Positions 46,517 to 56,316 are shown, counted from the first letter of the stretch. The stretch is 64,000 nucleotides of DNA from an uncultured Aquimarina sp. (GCA_947496705.1 CANMDW010000001.1:310001-374000), one strand, 5' to 3'. Numbers and translations are program-made. The notes: generated from the letters alone by a model not told the origin.

Positions 46517-46533
46517 GTCTCATCTTATGAGAC
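46517..46533. promoter_or_regulatory. Palindromic operator candidate, site 3 (perfect)
   Basis: GTCTCAT-CTT-ATGAGAC. It overlaps the last codons of the HTH gene and lies 132 bases upstream of the peptide pair. On the minus strand ATTG follows at the same distance of 14 bases as at sites 1 and 2, and TATAAA after 23. Confidence 0.65.
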
Positions 46534-46839
46534 TACCGATAAAAAGTGTAAATTTTTAAAGGCACTTCCACCACTCACAGATCTCATCTCGCCATACGGC
46601 ATATCTTGTATGTAAAAACCAAATTTAAACCCTACATTTTCTGCATATACAAAGCTTTGTATCGTAAAATCATATTCTATAGGAGCATTTAGTTCTTTCA
46701 TCATTTCGATAATTCTATACAGGGTTGCCCTGGATACGCCTAATTTTCCTGCAAGATCAATTGCATTTCCGGTCCCCTGCATTCTAATGAGGCGATCGAT
46801 TCGTTCAATCAACTCGATTTGTTTGATAATTGTATTCAT
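46525..46839 (-). CDS. Small HTH DNA-binding protein of the peptide cluster
   Basis: 104 residues. The N-terminal half is a DeoR/HTH_11-like winged helix: IELIERIDRLIRMQG, then AIDLAGKLGVSRATLYRIIEMM (residues about 26-47 as helix-turn-helix). The C-terminal half (YDFTIQSFVYAENVGFKFGF) may be the wing and a dimer strand. No sensor domain is visible. It lies directly downstream of the exporter gene and upstream of the peptide pair, which makes it a candidate to bind the palindrome at 46517 that overlaps its own 3' end. Confidence 0.72.
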   Translation of the reverse strand: MNTIIKQIELIERIDRLIRMQGTGNAIDLAGKLGVSRATLYRIIEMMKELNAPIEYDFTIQSFVYAENVGFKFGFYIQDMPYGEMRSVSGGSAFKNLHFLSVVS

Positions 46840-46881
46840 AATTGTATGTTTTTTGATTCTCTTTATTTTTAAATAATCCTT

Positions 46882-49080
46882 TTAAGTTATCTGCAGCGCG
46901 GGTGTATTTCCGTTTACAGTTTGACTATATGTTTCAGGCATTTGTTTTTGCCATAGGTTATAATACTTTTCTTCTCGTGCATAGAGCAGCTCGTGATTTC
47001 CTTCTTCTACTATTTCTCCCTTTTCCAGCACCACAATTTTATCGGCATTTACCACAGTGCTTAATCTGTGTGCAATAATAATAATGGTTTTATGCTGATC
47101 TCTTAAGTTCTGTACTGCATTTTGGATATAATTTTCTGAAGTAGTATCCAACGATGAGGTAGCCTCGTCAAGCACCAGTACTTCTGGGTCTTTATACAAG
47201 GCCCTTGCAATAGCAATACGTTGTTTTTGCCCCCCCGAAAGAGTAGCTCCATTTTCTCCCAGATAGGTTGCAAAGCTGTTGGGTAGAGATTCTATAAACT
47301 CAAGGATGCCAATGGTTTTGCACACCTGTACGATACGTTCTATATTGGGAGCAAATTCTCCCACCGCGATGTTTTCGATCACACTACCTGCAAAAAGGTC
47401 TATTTTTTGGGGTACGACACTCACCAGATCTCTCAAACTATTGTGATCGATATGCTTTAGATCCTGATCTCCTATAGTGATTTGTCCTTTTTGTATAGGA
47501 TAAATATTCTGTAATAACGACATCAGAGTCGATTTACCAGAACCACTTTCTCCGATAATAGCAATGATTTTTCCCTTTGGAATCTGCAGGCTGAAATCTT
47601 TAAACACCTCTATCCTGGATCCATATCTAAAGTCAATATTGATAAAATTGATATCACCTATATGCTCTTTGGTGAGTTTAATTTGTTGATCATCTTCTTC
47701 CCGTTCCAGATCCATGATTTCAAAGAGACGGTCGGCAGCGATCAATGCATTTTGAATTTGTTTATTGGCACTGATCAAACTAGCCACCGGACTGGTAAAA
47801 TATCCTATGATCGCATAAAAGGCCATGAGTTCTCCTGCAGTAATTTCTTTTTGGATCACAAAGAACGAACCGCTCCATAATAGAATGATCGTAAACAACT
47901 GTGCGATGGTCCCGGTACTTGAGTTTGAGAACACACTGTTCAGGGCCGATTTGTATCCTGTTTTTAAAAGGCCGATAAAACGGGTTTCGGTTTTGATATT
48001 GGCAAAACCTTCGAGACCAAATCTTTTAATGGTCCCAACAGCATTCAGGGATTCTACCAACTGGCTCTCGAGGTCTGCAGATTTTTCCATGATCCCACGC
48101 TCGGTGCGTTTGTTGAGTTTATTGGTAATTGCATAGATGATCGCATACAAAGGGATAATGATCAGCATGATTAAAGCCAGTTTCCAATAATAGGTAAACA
48201 TCAATACAAAAGAGAACACAATAATCAGCAGGTTTACCGTAAGGTTTAAGGATACTCCATTGATAAACGTTCTGATCTTCACGGCATCATTGATACGAGA
48301 GATAATTTCTCCCACCCTCATAGTATCAAAGAACTGCTGCGGTAACTTAAGGAGGTGTTTGTAGTATCCCAAAATCAGGCGGGAATCAATCTGTTGCCCG
48401 GTTTTGATCAGGAAAATATCCTTGTAGGCTCCTACAACCAGTTTCAATAGCAATAATCCTATCATCACCACCCCCAACAGGTTGAGTAATTTGGTGCTGG
48501 TGCCCATCAAGACGTGATCGGTAAGTTTTTGAATGTATATCGAGGTCGAAAACCCCAATAAGGTATAGATAATTGCTCCTACAAAAGCTTGCAGCAAGAC
48601 GCTTTTATGTGGTTTAAGTAAAAACCAAAAGCGTTTATATACCGATACCTTTTCGTTTCCTGCTTTAAAATCTTCTTTTGGTAATAACAGCACCAATACT
48701 CCGGTCCACTCTTTGGCGAATTCTTCGTGCGTTTTTTTATGAAACCTGCCATCTCCCGGGTCCATGATTTTAATGTATTCCCTGGTAACTTCATAGATCA
48801 CCACATAATGATGTAATTTTTCATTTACGATTACATGGGCGATGGCAGGTTTAGGAATCTTGAATAAGCTTTCCAGATCCCCGCGTACTCCTTTGGCTTC
48901 AAAACCGAGTTTATCGGCAGCCTCAATTAATCCCAATACGTTGGTTCCTTTTTTGTCGGTACCGGCAAACTGTCTTATGCGGGCAATGGGCAGTTGCAAT
49001 TTATAATGAGTAGCGACCGATGCCAGGCAGGCAGCACCGCAATCAGTAATATCGTGTTGTTTTATGCTTGTTTTAGCCAT
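46882..49080 (-). CDS. Peptidase-containing ABC exporter (C39 peptidase, transmembrane domain, ATPase)
   Basis: 732 residues. C39 cysteine peptidase at 1-130 with Cys14 (DCGAAC), His91 (HYVV) and Asp107 (MDPGDG), all intact; six-helix exporter domain at about 160-440; ATPase at about 475-715 with Walker A GESGSGKST (510-518), LSGGQKQRIAIARAL and LDEATSSLD. Such PCATs cut leaders after GG, GA or GS and export the peptide. All five small precursor genes in this region carry a fitting site. It follows the HlyD-type gene by 43 bases; together they would span the envelope with a TolC-type channel encoded elsewhere. Confidence 0.95.
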   Translation of the reverse strand: MAKTSIKQHDITDCGAACLASVATHYKLQLPIARIRQFAGTDKKGTNVLGLIEAADKLGFEAKGVRGDLESLFKIPKPAIAHVIVNEKLHHYVVIYEVTREYIKIMDPGDGRFHKKTHEEFAKEWTGVLVLLLPKEDFKAGNEKVSVYKRFWFLLKPHKSVLLQAFVGAIIYTLLGFSTSIYIQKLTDHVLMGTSTKLLNLLGVVMIGLLLLKLVVGAYKDIFLIKTGQQIDSRLILGYYKHLLKLPQQFFDTMRVGEIISRINDAVKIRTFINGVSLNLTVNLLIIVFSFVLMFTYYWKLALIMLIIIPLYAIIYAITNKLNKRTERGIMEKSADLESQLVESLNAVGTIKRFGLEGFANIKTETRFIGLLKTGYKSALNSVFSNSSTGTIAQLFTIILLWSGSFFVIQKEITAGELMAFYAIIGYFTSPVASLISANKQIQNALIAADRLFEIMDLEREEDDQQIKLTKEHIGDINFINIDFRYGSRIEVFKDFSLQIPKGKIIAIIGESGSGKSTLMSLLQNIYPIQKGQITIGDQDLKHIDHNSLRDLVSVVPQKIDLFAGSVIENIAVGEFAPNIERIVQVCKTIGILEFIESLPNSFATYLGENGATLSGGQKQRIAIARALYKDPEVLVLDEATSSLDTTSENYIQNAVQNLRDQHKTIIIIAHRLSTVVNADKIVVLEKGEIVEEGNHELLYAREEKYYNLWQKQMPETYSQTVNGNTPALQIT

Positions 49081-49123
49081 GATACTTATTTTTTAGTACA
49101 CTTATACATTCGTCATTCGGTAT

Positions 49124-50293
49124 TCATTTTTGAATTACTGCTATAGTAGGACTCGATGGGTTGAGCCAGTCATCGACTTTGTCATACAACAGTTCATAGA
49201 GGGTGCGTTCTGTAAGCTGAAATCGTGCACTCAAGGTCATTCCTTTATTAAGACTACCGGTAAAACCATTTTTTAATTCCAGGTGTGTTTGGTCCAGGGC
49301 ACAGCGTACTTTAAACACCGGTTCATTATTTAAGATATCCACATCTTTACTGATATCGAGAATGCTTCCGGTGGCGAGCCCCCATTGGTTATAGTTAAAG
49401 GCATCGATCTGAAAGTTTACAGACTTATGCTCACTCACCAAACCAATATCTGTGGGAGACAGATAGCATTCTGCGATCAGCCCGGTATCGGGAGATATTT
49501 CAGCGATATTGATGCCTCCGGCGATAAAGCTTCCGGGTTCGATACCCATCACATTTTTCAGGATCCCATTGATGGGAGCAGTAATAACCAGCTCTTTTTG
49601 GTTCTGTTGGAGTTGTGATAACCCACTTTGTAATTCCCTGATCGAGTTTTTATATTCTGTTAAGGTAGCTTGCCAGTTGTTTTTTTGCTGTCTTCGGTAT
49701 TGTTTCAGAGTACTGGAAGCCAGTTGGTGTTCAAAAGCACTGTTTTCATGCTCTACTTTGGCCACTACTCCTTTCTCATACAATTTTTGGTTGCGCAGGT
49801 AATCGATCTTGGTTTTTTCGAACCGGGTCTGCAATTCCCGTATTTTTTGCTTGAAATAGAGGAATTCTTTTTGGTAACGGGCAGATTGTATCTTACTAAA
49901 TTTTGGATACGTCGTATTGATCAGATATTCGCAGTCGGTAATAAACTGTTGGGTTTCTTCCAATTGTGTGGCAGAACGTTCTATCTTTCCTGTTACCACG
50001 GCTGCGTTGGTCATCAATAAGGTATCACCTTTCCTGACTTTTTGGTTATCAAGCATATTCACAAAAACCACTTTGCCCGATTGCAAAGGAGTGAGGGTGA
50101 TACGTTCTTTACTGGGTTTGAGCATCCCTCTGGCTGTGGTGTAGATATCAATCCTGATAAAAGGCAGCAGTGTTAATGCGATGATAAAAGCAATCAATAT
50201 AACCGCATAGATGGTTTTACTTTTATTACTATGTTCAAACTGATGTACCTCTACGGTATTTTCAATAATCTCTTTTGGAAATAACTGTTTCAT
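49124..50293 (-). CDS. HlyD-family periplasmic adaptor
   Basis: 389 residues. Cytoplasmic N-terminus, one transmembrane helix (about 29-48), the first lipoyl half (SGKVVFVNMLDNQKVRKGD), a long alpha-hairpin (about 95-230), the second lipoyl half (ITAPINGILKNV) and a beta-barrel ending near the C-terminus. It bridges the C39 exporter to an outer-membrane channel. First gene of the HlyD-PCAT-HTH series; divergent from the dehydratase gene. Confidence 0.92.
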   Translation of the reverse strand: MKQLFPKEIIENTVEVHQFEHSNKSKTIYAVILIAFIIALTLLPFIRIDIYTTARGMLKPSKERITLTPLQSGKVVFVNMLDNQKVRKGDTLLMTNAAVVTGKIERSATQLEETQQFITDCEYLINTTYPKFSKIQSARYQKEFLYFKQKIRELQTRFEKTKIDYLRNQKLYEKGVVAKVEHENSAFEHQLASSTLKQYRRQQKNNWQATLTEYKNSIRELQSGLSQLQQNQKELVITAPINGILKNVMGIEPGSFIAGGINIAEISPDTGLIAECYLSPTDIGLVSEHKSVNFQIDAFNYNQWGLATGSILDISKDVDILNNEPVFKVRCALDQTHLELKNGFTGSLNKGMTLSARFQLTERTLYELLYDKVDDWLNPSSPTIAVIQK

Positions 50294-50671
50294 AATACTT
50301 CGTTATTAAACATTAAAAAATGAATTGATACAGCGCAATACAATGACCCAGTAGAAATGTCGTAAGTTTGGAAATGAAGTTGATAAGAATGTATATCATA
50401 ATTTGTGATGTTAAATAAAGTGAGTATATAGCTGCTGCTACTTTTTTTGATTTGATCAAATATAGTCTCAATAAAAACCTCAAAACAAGTAAAGTAAGTC
50501 GTGATTCAGGAAAAACCACCCGTAATTCGCAGAATTCAGACTTCGAATATTTAAGTGTAATCGATTGATTTTCAAATTATTTTGTTAACATTTTTCGAAA
50601 GAAATGTTAAAACAGAAAGTAGTATATTTATATCCTAGTTAATTAACTACAGAATAAGACCAAAAATCCTC
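50294..50671. other. Divergent promoter region between export and modification genes
   Basis: 378 AT-rich bases between the HlyD gene and the dehydratase gene. TATATTTA at about 50622-50629 is a near-match to the -7 box for the rightward gene. No GTCTCAT palindrome and no small leader-peptide gene could be found here. Confidence 0.5.
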
Positions 50672-52957
50672 TTGAAGCTAAAAAATCCATACACCTTTTT
50701 TGATCAATTTTGTCTAAGGACGCCATTGTTATCGTTGCCCTTTTATGACGATCTTACCAAAGAATATGAAATAACACCCGAAAAGTTTAAAGATATTTGG
50801 AAAGATGAGATTATAAAAGAAGCTATTTTTTTGGCTTCTCCAGAATTGTTTTCTGAAATTGAAAAATGGTTAGCAGGTCAGATAACCGATACCAAAAAGA
50901 GTGCACGTTTAGCCTCCTCTTTATTAAAATATATCTCCAGGATGAGTTCCCGCTGCACTCCCTTTGGATTGTTTGCCGGTTGTAGTATCGGAACATTTAG
51001 AGAGTCTACAGCTATTGAGCTGGCACAGGATAAAAATCATCACAGGCAAACCCGTTTTGATATGAATTTTTTAGTGGCTTTTTCACAAAAATTAGCCAAA
51101 GAAGAGACGATCAAGAATCAACTACGATGGTATGCAAACAATAGTTTATACAGGATTGGAGATCAATACAGATATATAGAATATAAATACAATCAATATA
51201 ATCGGCGGGAACACTCTATCGAGGCTGTGGCGTATACCGAATATTTAGAAGAGATTATCGAGAATGCTAAATCTGGTAAGAACATTAAAGAACTCGCAAC
51301 ATTGCTGGTAGATGAGGATATTACCTATGAGGAAGCCGAAGGATTTATAGATCAACTTATAGAAAATCAAATCCTTGTATGCGAAATAGAACCCTCGGTA
51401 ACGGGTAGGGATTTTTTGATGCAACTGGCCGAATATCTCAATGCATTAGATGATACTGGTACGATGTTAAAAGAAATTCATCATTATCAGAAGTTTCTTG
51501 ATCAGATCGATCAGAAGCTTGGTAATACCCACCAGGAGTATCTTCAGTTAAGTGAACGGTTAAAAGCGCTGGAAACGCCTTTTGAGTTGAAATACCTTTT
51601 TCAGACCGATATGTATACCCAAACGGTATCTAATCAATTAAACATACGATGGGGATATAAACTAAAGCGGGCCCTGGCTTTTTTTAACAGAATAAGTATC
51701 GCTGCTACAGAAACACATTTACAACGGTTTACCGATGCGTTTGTAAAACGATATGAAACCCAGGAGATCCCGCTGGCCACTGCGTTGGATACCGAAGTAG
51801 GCATTGGGTATCTGCAGCATCAAAATGCCAATGACTCTACCTCTTTTTTAGACGATCTGTATGTTCCCGATAAACCGCCATCACAACAAACCATGAACTG
51901 GAATCCTGTTCAGGAAATGTTAAATAAGAAATTACAAGAGTTAAGCAGTACCAATAGCTATATTCTGCAACTCGAAGACAAGGATGTAGAGCACCTGCCT
52001 ATAAACTGGCATGATTTACCCGATACCATGTCGTCTATTGTCGAAATTGCTACGGTAGAAGGAGAAGAAAAAATGATCATGTCTTCTATGGGAGGTTCTT
52101 CGGCGGCGAACTTATTAGGAAGATTTTCGACCGGGAACGAACAAATTCTGAAGCACGTTCAAAAAATTGTAGCTACAGAGCAGGAAATGTACCAGGATCA
52201 AATCCTGGCAGAGATCATTCATTTACCAGAATCCAGAACAGGTAATGTAATTCGCAGGGCTACGATCAGGGAGTATGAAATCCCTTATTTGGGAAAATCC
52301 AATGTGCCAATAACGCAACAGCTTGCTATAGAAGATCTGATGATATCGGTACGATATGGCAGGATCATATTGCGATCCAAAAGCCTGAACAAAGAGATAC
52401 TTCCCCGTTTGACCAATGCGCATAATTATAGTGCCAATGCACTGCCGGTATATCATTTCTTGTGTGATTTACAAAAGCAAGGTATACGACCGGGTGTAGG
52501 GTTTTACTGGGGTGAGACACTCGAGAAGCAAGCCTTTTTGCCCAGGGTGGTATATAAGGATTTTATATTGGCAAAAGCCCGATGGAAAATCACTACTTCA
52601 GACATATCTTTTATAAAAGAAGGAAGTGAACAGGATAAAGCCGCTAAAATAAAAGAGTGGAGAACAAAGCATAACATCCCAAAGTATGTGCAATTAATTG
52701 ATGGAGACAACACCTTATTGATCAATTTGGAGAATAGTAACGCTATAGACATGTGGCTAGATTCCATAAAGAATAGAAAAATGTGTATTCTGGAGGAATT
52801 TTTATTTGCAGAAGATGGATTTGTTGCCAAACAGGCTGGGGTGGTACAGCAGCAAGGAGCAAGCTATACCAATCAATTTGTGATTTCCTTTTATAACGAG
52901 GAAAAACTGGAGCAGCTAAGAAAGAGAAATGAAGAGTCAAAAGCAGTCGAAGCTTAA
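50672..52957 (+). CDS. Lanthipeptide dehydratase, glutamylation part (split LanB)
   Basis: 761 residues. Starts at TTG 50672; a TAG lies 12 codons upstream and no ATG precedes the conserved KNPYTFFDQFCLRTPLL. The LanB N-terminal domain is identified by YISRMSSRCTPFGLFAGCS (about 87-105), and further by RFDMNFL and the late RYGRIILRS segment. It would transfer glutamate from glutamyl-tRNA to Ser/Thr of a precursor. The elimination domain, fused in NisB, is here a separate protein at 53114, an arrangement known from Bacteroidota class I systems such as pinensin. Confidence 0.9.
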   Translation: MKLKNPYTFFDQFCLRTPLLSLPFYDDLTKEYEITPEKFKDIWKDEIIKEAIFLASPELFSEIEKWLAGQITDTKKSARLASSLLKYISRMSSRCTPFGLFAGCSIGTFRESTAIELAQDKNHHRQTRFDMNFLVAFSQKLAKEETIKNQLRWYANNSLYRIGDQYRYIEYKYNQYNRREHSIEAVAYTEYLEEIIENAKSGKNIKELATLLVDEDITYEEAEGFIDQLIENQILVCEIEPSVTGRDFLMQLAEYLNALDDTGTMLKEIHHYQKFLDQIDQKLGNTHQEYLQLSERLKALETPFELKYLFQTDMYTQTVSNQLNIRWGYKLKRALAFFNRISIAATETHLQRFTDAFVKRYETQEIPLATALDTEVGIGYLQHQNANDSTSFLDDLYVPDKPPSQQTMNWNPVQEMLNKKLQELSSTNSYILQLEDKDVEHLPINWHDLPDTMSSIVEIATVEGEEKMIMSSMGGSSAANLLGRFSTGNEQILKHVQKIVATEQEMYQDQILAEIIHLPESRTGNVIRRATIREYEIPYLGKSNVPITQQLAIEDLMISVRYGRIILRSKSLNKEILPRLTNAHNYSANALPVYHFLCDLQKQGIRPGVGFYWGETLEKQAFLPRVVYKDFILAKARWKITTSDISFIKEGSEQDKAAKIKEWRTKHNIPKYVQLIDGDNTLLINLENSNAIDMWLDSIKNRKMCILEEFLFAEDGFVAKQAGVVQQQGASYTNQFVISFYNEEKLEQLRKRNEESKAVEA

Positions 52958-52980
52958 ATAAAATAACAGTAAGCTTGTCA

Positions 52981-53000
52981 TCCCAGTGTAGGCTGGGATC
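52981..53000. repeat. Short hairpin between the two dehydratase genes
   Basis: TCCCAGTGTAGGCTGGGA folds with TCCCAG/CTGGGA. The surrounding GTCATCCCAG and GGGATCC wording resembles a dispersed intergenic palindrome in many bacteria. No T-run; probably not a terminator. Confidence 0.4.
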
Positions 53001-53113
53001 CATATTCCAAATCAAGTGGTAAAACCAAAATATGAATATGCCGTATATATTGACCAATAAGAAGGATGGTTCACTGTATATAGAGACGACAAGGCAGATA
53101 AGAATACCAAAAC

Positions 53114-53983
53114 ATGACAACAAAAAGAACATACATATTAGGAGATGAGTGGGTGTACTATAAAATATATTGTGGTGCCCGCACGTCTGATGTGATTCTT
53201 ACCGAAACCATAAAACCGCTTACCGAGCAATTGCTGGAGCATGGATTCATCGATTCCTGGTTTTTTATACGATATAGCGATCCCGATTTTCATTTAAGGG
53301 TTCGGTTTCATTTAAAAGACATACAGCAAATTGGGCAAGTAATCCTGCAGATACATGCAGTACTGCAACAGTATGTTGCACAGCGGGTGATACACAAAAT
53401 ACAAACCGATACCTATATACGAGAGCTGGAACGCTATGGTACCAATACCATAGAGGTGTCTGAAGCGCTGTTTTTTTATGACAGCGAGATGTTGCTGGAT
53501 GCCATAGATGCTATAGAAGATGAAGAGTTATATTTTTTATTTGTATTAAAGGCAATAGATCGCCTGTTAGACAGTTTTAACTACGGGAAACAGGAAAAAC
53601 TGGATCTGGTTACCAGAAACAGTAGTGGTTATAAAAGAGAATTTCACGCCGACAAGAACTTGAACAAGCAATTGGATAAAAAATACCGGGGCCTAAAAGA
53701 TAGGCTCACTACATTTATAGATACTGTCTACACCCAGGGAGAATATGCGATCCTGGATCAAATCCTGGAGCATAAAACCAGGCGATCGGTAGAGGAGGTC
53801 GCAACAATTGCCGGCTGTGTACAGCAAAATACCCTCGAGATGCAACGTGATGATCTCATGAGTAGTTATATACATATGCTGGTAAATCGTGCTTTTAGAT
53901 CCAAACAACGCTTTTATGAATTGGTATGTTATGATTTCTTAGCAAAACATCATAAAACAAAGGTTAGCTATATCGCATCATGA
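53114..53983 (+). CDS. Lanthipeptide dehydratase, elimination part (SpaB_C / thiopeptide-type domain)
   Basis: 289 residues. The family signature is clear: WVYYKIYCG near the start, then WFFIRYSDPDFHLRVRFHL. It would eliminate the glutamate attached by the 761-residue partner, leaving dehydroalanine or dehydrobutyrine. It lies 156 bases after the partner gene and overlaps the next gene by four bases. No LanC cyclase, lyase or LanO/LanD-type gene accompanies the pair in this window. Confidence 0.9.
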   Translation: MTTKRTYILGDEWVYYKIYCGARTSDVILTETIKPLTEQLLEHGFIDSWFFIRYSDPDFHLRVRFHLKDIQQIGQVILQIHAVLQQYVAQRVIHKIQTDTYIRELERYGTNTIEVSEALFFYDSEMLLDAIDAIEDEELYFLFVLKAIDRLLDSFNYGKQEKLDLVTRNSSGYKREFHADKNLNKQLDKKYRGLKDRLTTFIDTVYTQGEYAILDQILEHKTRRSVEEVATIAGCVQQNTLEMQRDDLMSSYIHMLVNRAFRSKQRFYELVCYDFLAKHHKTKVSYIAS

Positions 53984-55695
53984 GTAAAAAAATACGTCTG
54001 AGCATTATTGTTTTTTTGATTTCGGTCTATGGATTTGCCCAGGAACCGCCGGGGTTTCAAATACCAGATTCTTTACATCATAAGACTTTGGATGAACTAG
54101 AGCATTTACTCAACACACATTATCAAGATTCTATAAAGTTTGTTGCTTATGGGAATACATTGCTTTTAAAAGCAAAGCAAGAAGTTGATTCATTATGGAT
54201 AGCTAAAGGATATGGAGCCCTATCTTTTATTTACAAAAATAATTTTCCAAAAAGTATAATTTATTTGGATAGTTCTATTGCAATCAGCAAAGGGTTAAAT
54301 CATAAGAATTACCCTGCAATTGCATATTCTGTTAGAGGAGGTATATATAAACAAATAGGAGATTATAATAAGGCACTGGACAGTTATCTTGCTGCATTAA
54401 AATATTCTGATAGGGTTAACAACAAAAATTTTTACTATATCACAAAGCATAATATTGGTCTTCTTAAAGAAAAAACCGGTGATATTGAAGAAGCTGCAAA
54501 AATGTTTAAGGAAGAATTTATCTATGAAGAAAAAAACGATATGCAGGGAGAAGGGCATTTAAAGACAGTTTTAGCCCTAGCAAATACGTATAGAAAACTG
54601 CAACTACAGGATTCTGCTTCATTTTATAATAAAAAAGGGGTTGAAAAATCCCTTAAAGATAGCCTAAAAATCTACTATTCTTTTGTTTTAAATGAAGGAA
54701 TCAATCTATTTTATAAACAACAATACCAAGCTTCTTTAGATAGTATCATAAAGGCCATACCCTTTGTACCCGAAGATAATTCGCTAGACAAAGAATATAT
54801 TATTGAAGGTTTCCTGTATATAGCGAAACTTTATAAACATTTTGAAAATGATCAGGAATCTTTAAAATATCTGGTAAAGATCGATGAGTATCGCAAACGT
54901 AACAAGTTTACTTCTCTAGAAATGCTTGAAAGCTATGAAATGTTGATTAATTATTATAAAAAGATAGACGATAAAAACAAACAGCTCTATTATATCAATA
55001 AGCTATTTAAAGTGGATAGTATTCTGGATTCCAATTATAAAAACCTGAGTAAAAAAATAGTGTTGGAATATGATACCCCAAGGCTACTGGAAGAAAAACA
55101 AGCCCTGATCGATAATCTGGAAGCAAAGGAAAAAAAGACGAGTATCAAGTTTATCGTAGCGGTGATTATTGCCGGGATCCTGATCATCATTGCGGTATGG
55201 ATATATACTAAAAATATACGGTATCGCAAGCGTTTTCAGGAATTGATGTATAACGAAGAAAAGGTAGGGGTCACACAAGAAGAGGCAAATCAAAAAAGTG
55301 CTACTACCCCCGAAGCTATTGGGGTCTCTGAAGCTATTGTGGCAGATATTTTGAAGGGACTTTCCAGGTTTGAAGAAGAACAGGGCTTTTTACAAGCCAA
55401 TATCACTACCAATGAGTTGGCCAAAAAATTAAAGACCAATTCTAAGTATTTGTCTAAAACCATTAATACCTATAAACAAAAGAGTTTTAGTGTGTATATA
55501 AATGAATTGCGGATCGATTATGTGATCCAAAAACTAAAGGAAGATTCCAAATTCAGATTATACACCATCAAGGCCATCGCCCGCGACATTGGCTTTAATA
55601 CTACCGAGGCATTTTCGAAATCCTTCTATAAAAAAACCGGCATCTATCCCTCCTATTTTATCAAACAGCTCGAAAGAGGAACTATTGTATCATAA
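53980..55695 (+). CDS. TPR sensor with transmembrane helix and AraC-type HTH, copy 1
   Basis: 571 residues. Signal-like N-terminus (near YGFAQ), TPR repeats in the periplasm (about 30-370), a transmembrane helix (about 389-408), a linker and a C-terminal AraC-family HTH pair (about 475-565; NELAKKLKTNSKYLSK, AIARDIGFNTTEAFSKSFYK). One polypeptide would sense outside and bind DNA inside. Start overlaps the dehydratase stop by four bases, so it is translationally coupled to the lanthipeptide genes and is the best candidate for their regulator. The TPR part is more AT-rich than the HTH part. Confidence 0.85.
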   Translation: MSKKIRLSIIVFLISVYGFAQEPPGFQIPDSLHHKTLDELEHLLNTHYQDSIKFVAYGNTLLLKAKQEVDSLWIAKGYGALSFIYKNNFPKSIIYLDSSIAISKGLNHKNYPAIAYSVRGGIYKQIGDYNKALDSYLAALKYSDRVNNKNFYYITKHNIGLLKEKTGDIEEAAKMFKEEFIYEEKNDMQGEGHLKTVLALANTYRKLQLQDSASFYNKKGVEKSLKDSLKIYYSFVLNEGINLFYKQQYQASLDSIIKAIPFVPEDNSLDKEYIIEGFLYIAKLYKHFENDQESLKYLVKIDEYRKRNKFTSLEMLESYEMLINYYKKIDDKNKQLYYINKLFKVDSILDSNYKNLSKKIVLEYDTPRLLEEKQALIDNLEAKEKKTSIKFIVAVIIAGILIIIAVWIYTKNIRYRKRFQELMYNEEKVGVTQEEANQKSATTPEAIGVSEAIVADILKGLSRFEEEQGFLQANITTNELAKKLKTNSKYLSKTINTYKQKSFSVYINELRIDYVIQKLKEDSKFRLYTIKAIARDIGFNTTEAFSKSFYKKTGIYPSYFIKQLERGTIVS

Positions 55696-55990
55696 CATAA
55701 ACTATTTTGGCTCTAGTTTTGAATAGCGTTGCTTAAATAATCTAAAGAATTCCTCAAGACCTGTTTGCCGATCCAGGCTGGCATACCATTATTTTAGACA
55801 AGCTCGGTTAAAAACAAAAAGTCAAGACGAGTTCAATTCATTTACTTTAGGAATAAAAAGGAAAAATTGAAGAAACAAATTAAAATGTAAAATAAAATAT
55901 AATACTGATTTACAGTAATATACCAGTCTGTTTTCTTAGAATACAGACCAGCAGTTCCTTTTTTTTTCACATTTTTTTAAGAGCTTTCTC
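55696..55990. other. Intergenic region upstream of the lanthipeptide precursor
   Basis: About 295 AT-rich bases. A hairpin of CAGTCTGT (55925-55932) with ACAGACC-type sequence (about 55943-55949) is followed at a distance by a T-run and may terminate the regulator transcript. No further precursor gene found. Confidence 0.45.
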
Positions 55991-55998
55991 TATATTTG
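55991..55998 (+). promoter_or_regulatory. -7 box TATATTTG for the lanthipeptide precursor
   Basis: Matches TAnnTTTG, 23 bases upstream of the ATG. No -33 TTTG at 19-21 bases, which may indicate an activator-dependent promoter. Confidence 0.65.
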
Positions 55999-56021
55999 TT
56001 CCGAACTCTAAATATAAACTC

Positions 56022-56189
56022 ATGGAAAACAAAAATCGCACAAAGAAATTGGTATTGGATAAAATTAAAGTAACCAAATTGCATAATGAAGCCCTGAAAC
56101 AAATAAAAGGAGCTAGTAATTGTCCTGATAAAACCGAAAGGATGCATCCACCTTGCCCAACAAATCAAGAAGTTTTGGCTTTTATGTAA
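56022..56189 (+). CDS. Class I lanthipeptide precursor
   Basis: 55 residues. The basic-hydrophobic leader KKLVLDKIKVTKLHNEALKQ resembles Bacteroidota class I lanthipeptide leaders (K-K-L-x-L-x-K-x-x-V-x-x-L). The site IKGA (cleavage likely after Ala31) suits the C39 exporter. The core SNCPDKTERMHPPCPTNQEV has two Cys plus Ser32, Thr38 and Thr47, enough for two thioether rings, with unusual proline content. It has its own -7 box and a strong terminator, and lies 326 bases after the regulator gene in the dehydratase operon. Confidence 0.8.
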   Translation: MENKNRTKKLVLDKIKVTKLHNEALKQIKGASNCPDKTERMHPPCPTNQEVLAFM

Positions 56190-56220
56190 ATCTTCACACA
56201 ATTCTTAGGGATATAAAATA

Positions 56221-56252
56221 ACAACCCAGCTGGAAACAGCTGGGTTGTTTGT
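56221..56252 (+). terminator. Intrinsic terminator of the precursor gene
   Basis: ACAACCCAGCTG (56221-56232) pairs with CAGCTGGGTTGT (56237-56248), followed by T-rich sequence. Confidence 0.9.
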
Positions 56253-56316
56253 TTTTGGAGGATCAACCCCTCAAAGTGTCATAAGAATGCTTTTAACCTA
56301 TCCCAGGGTGTTTCTA

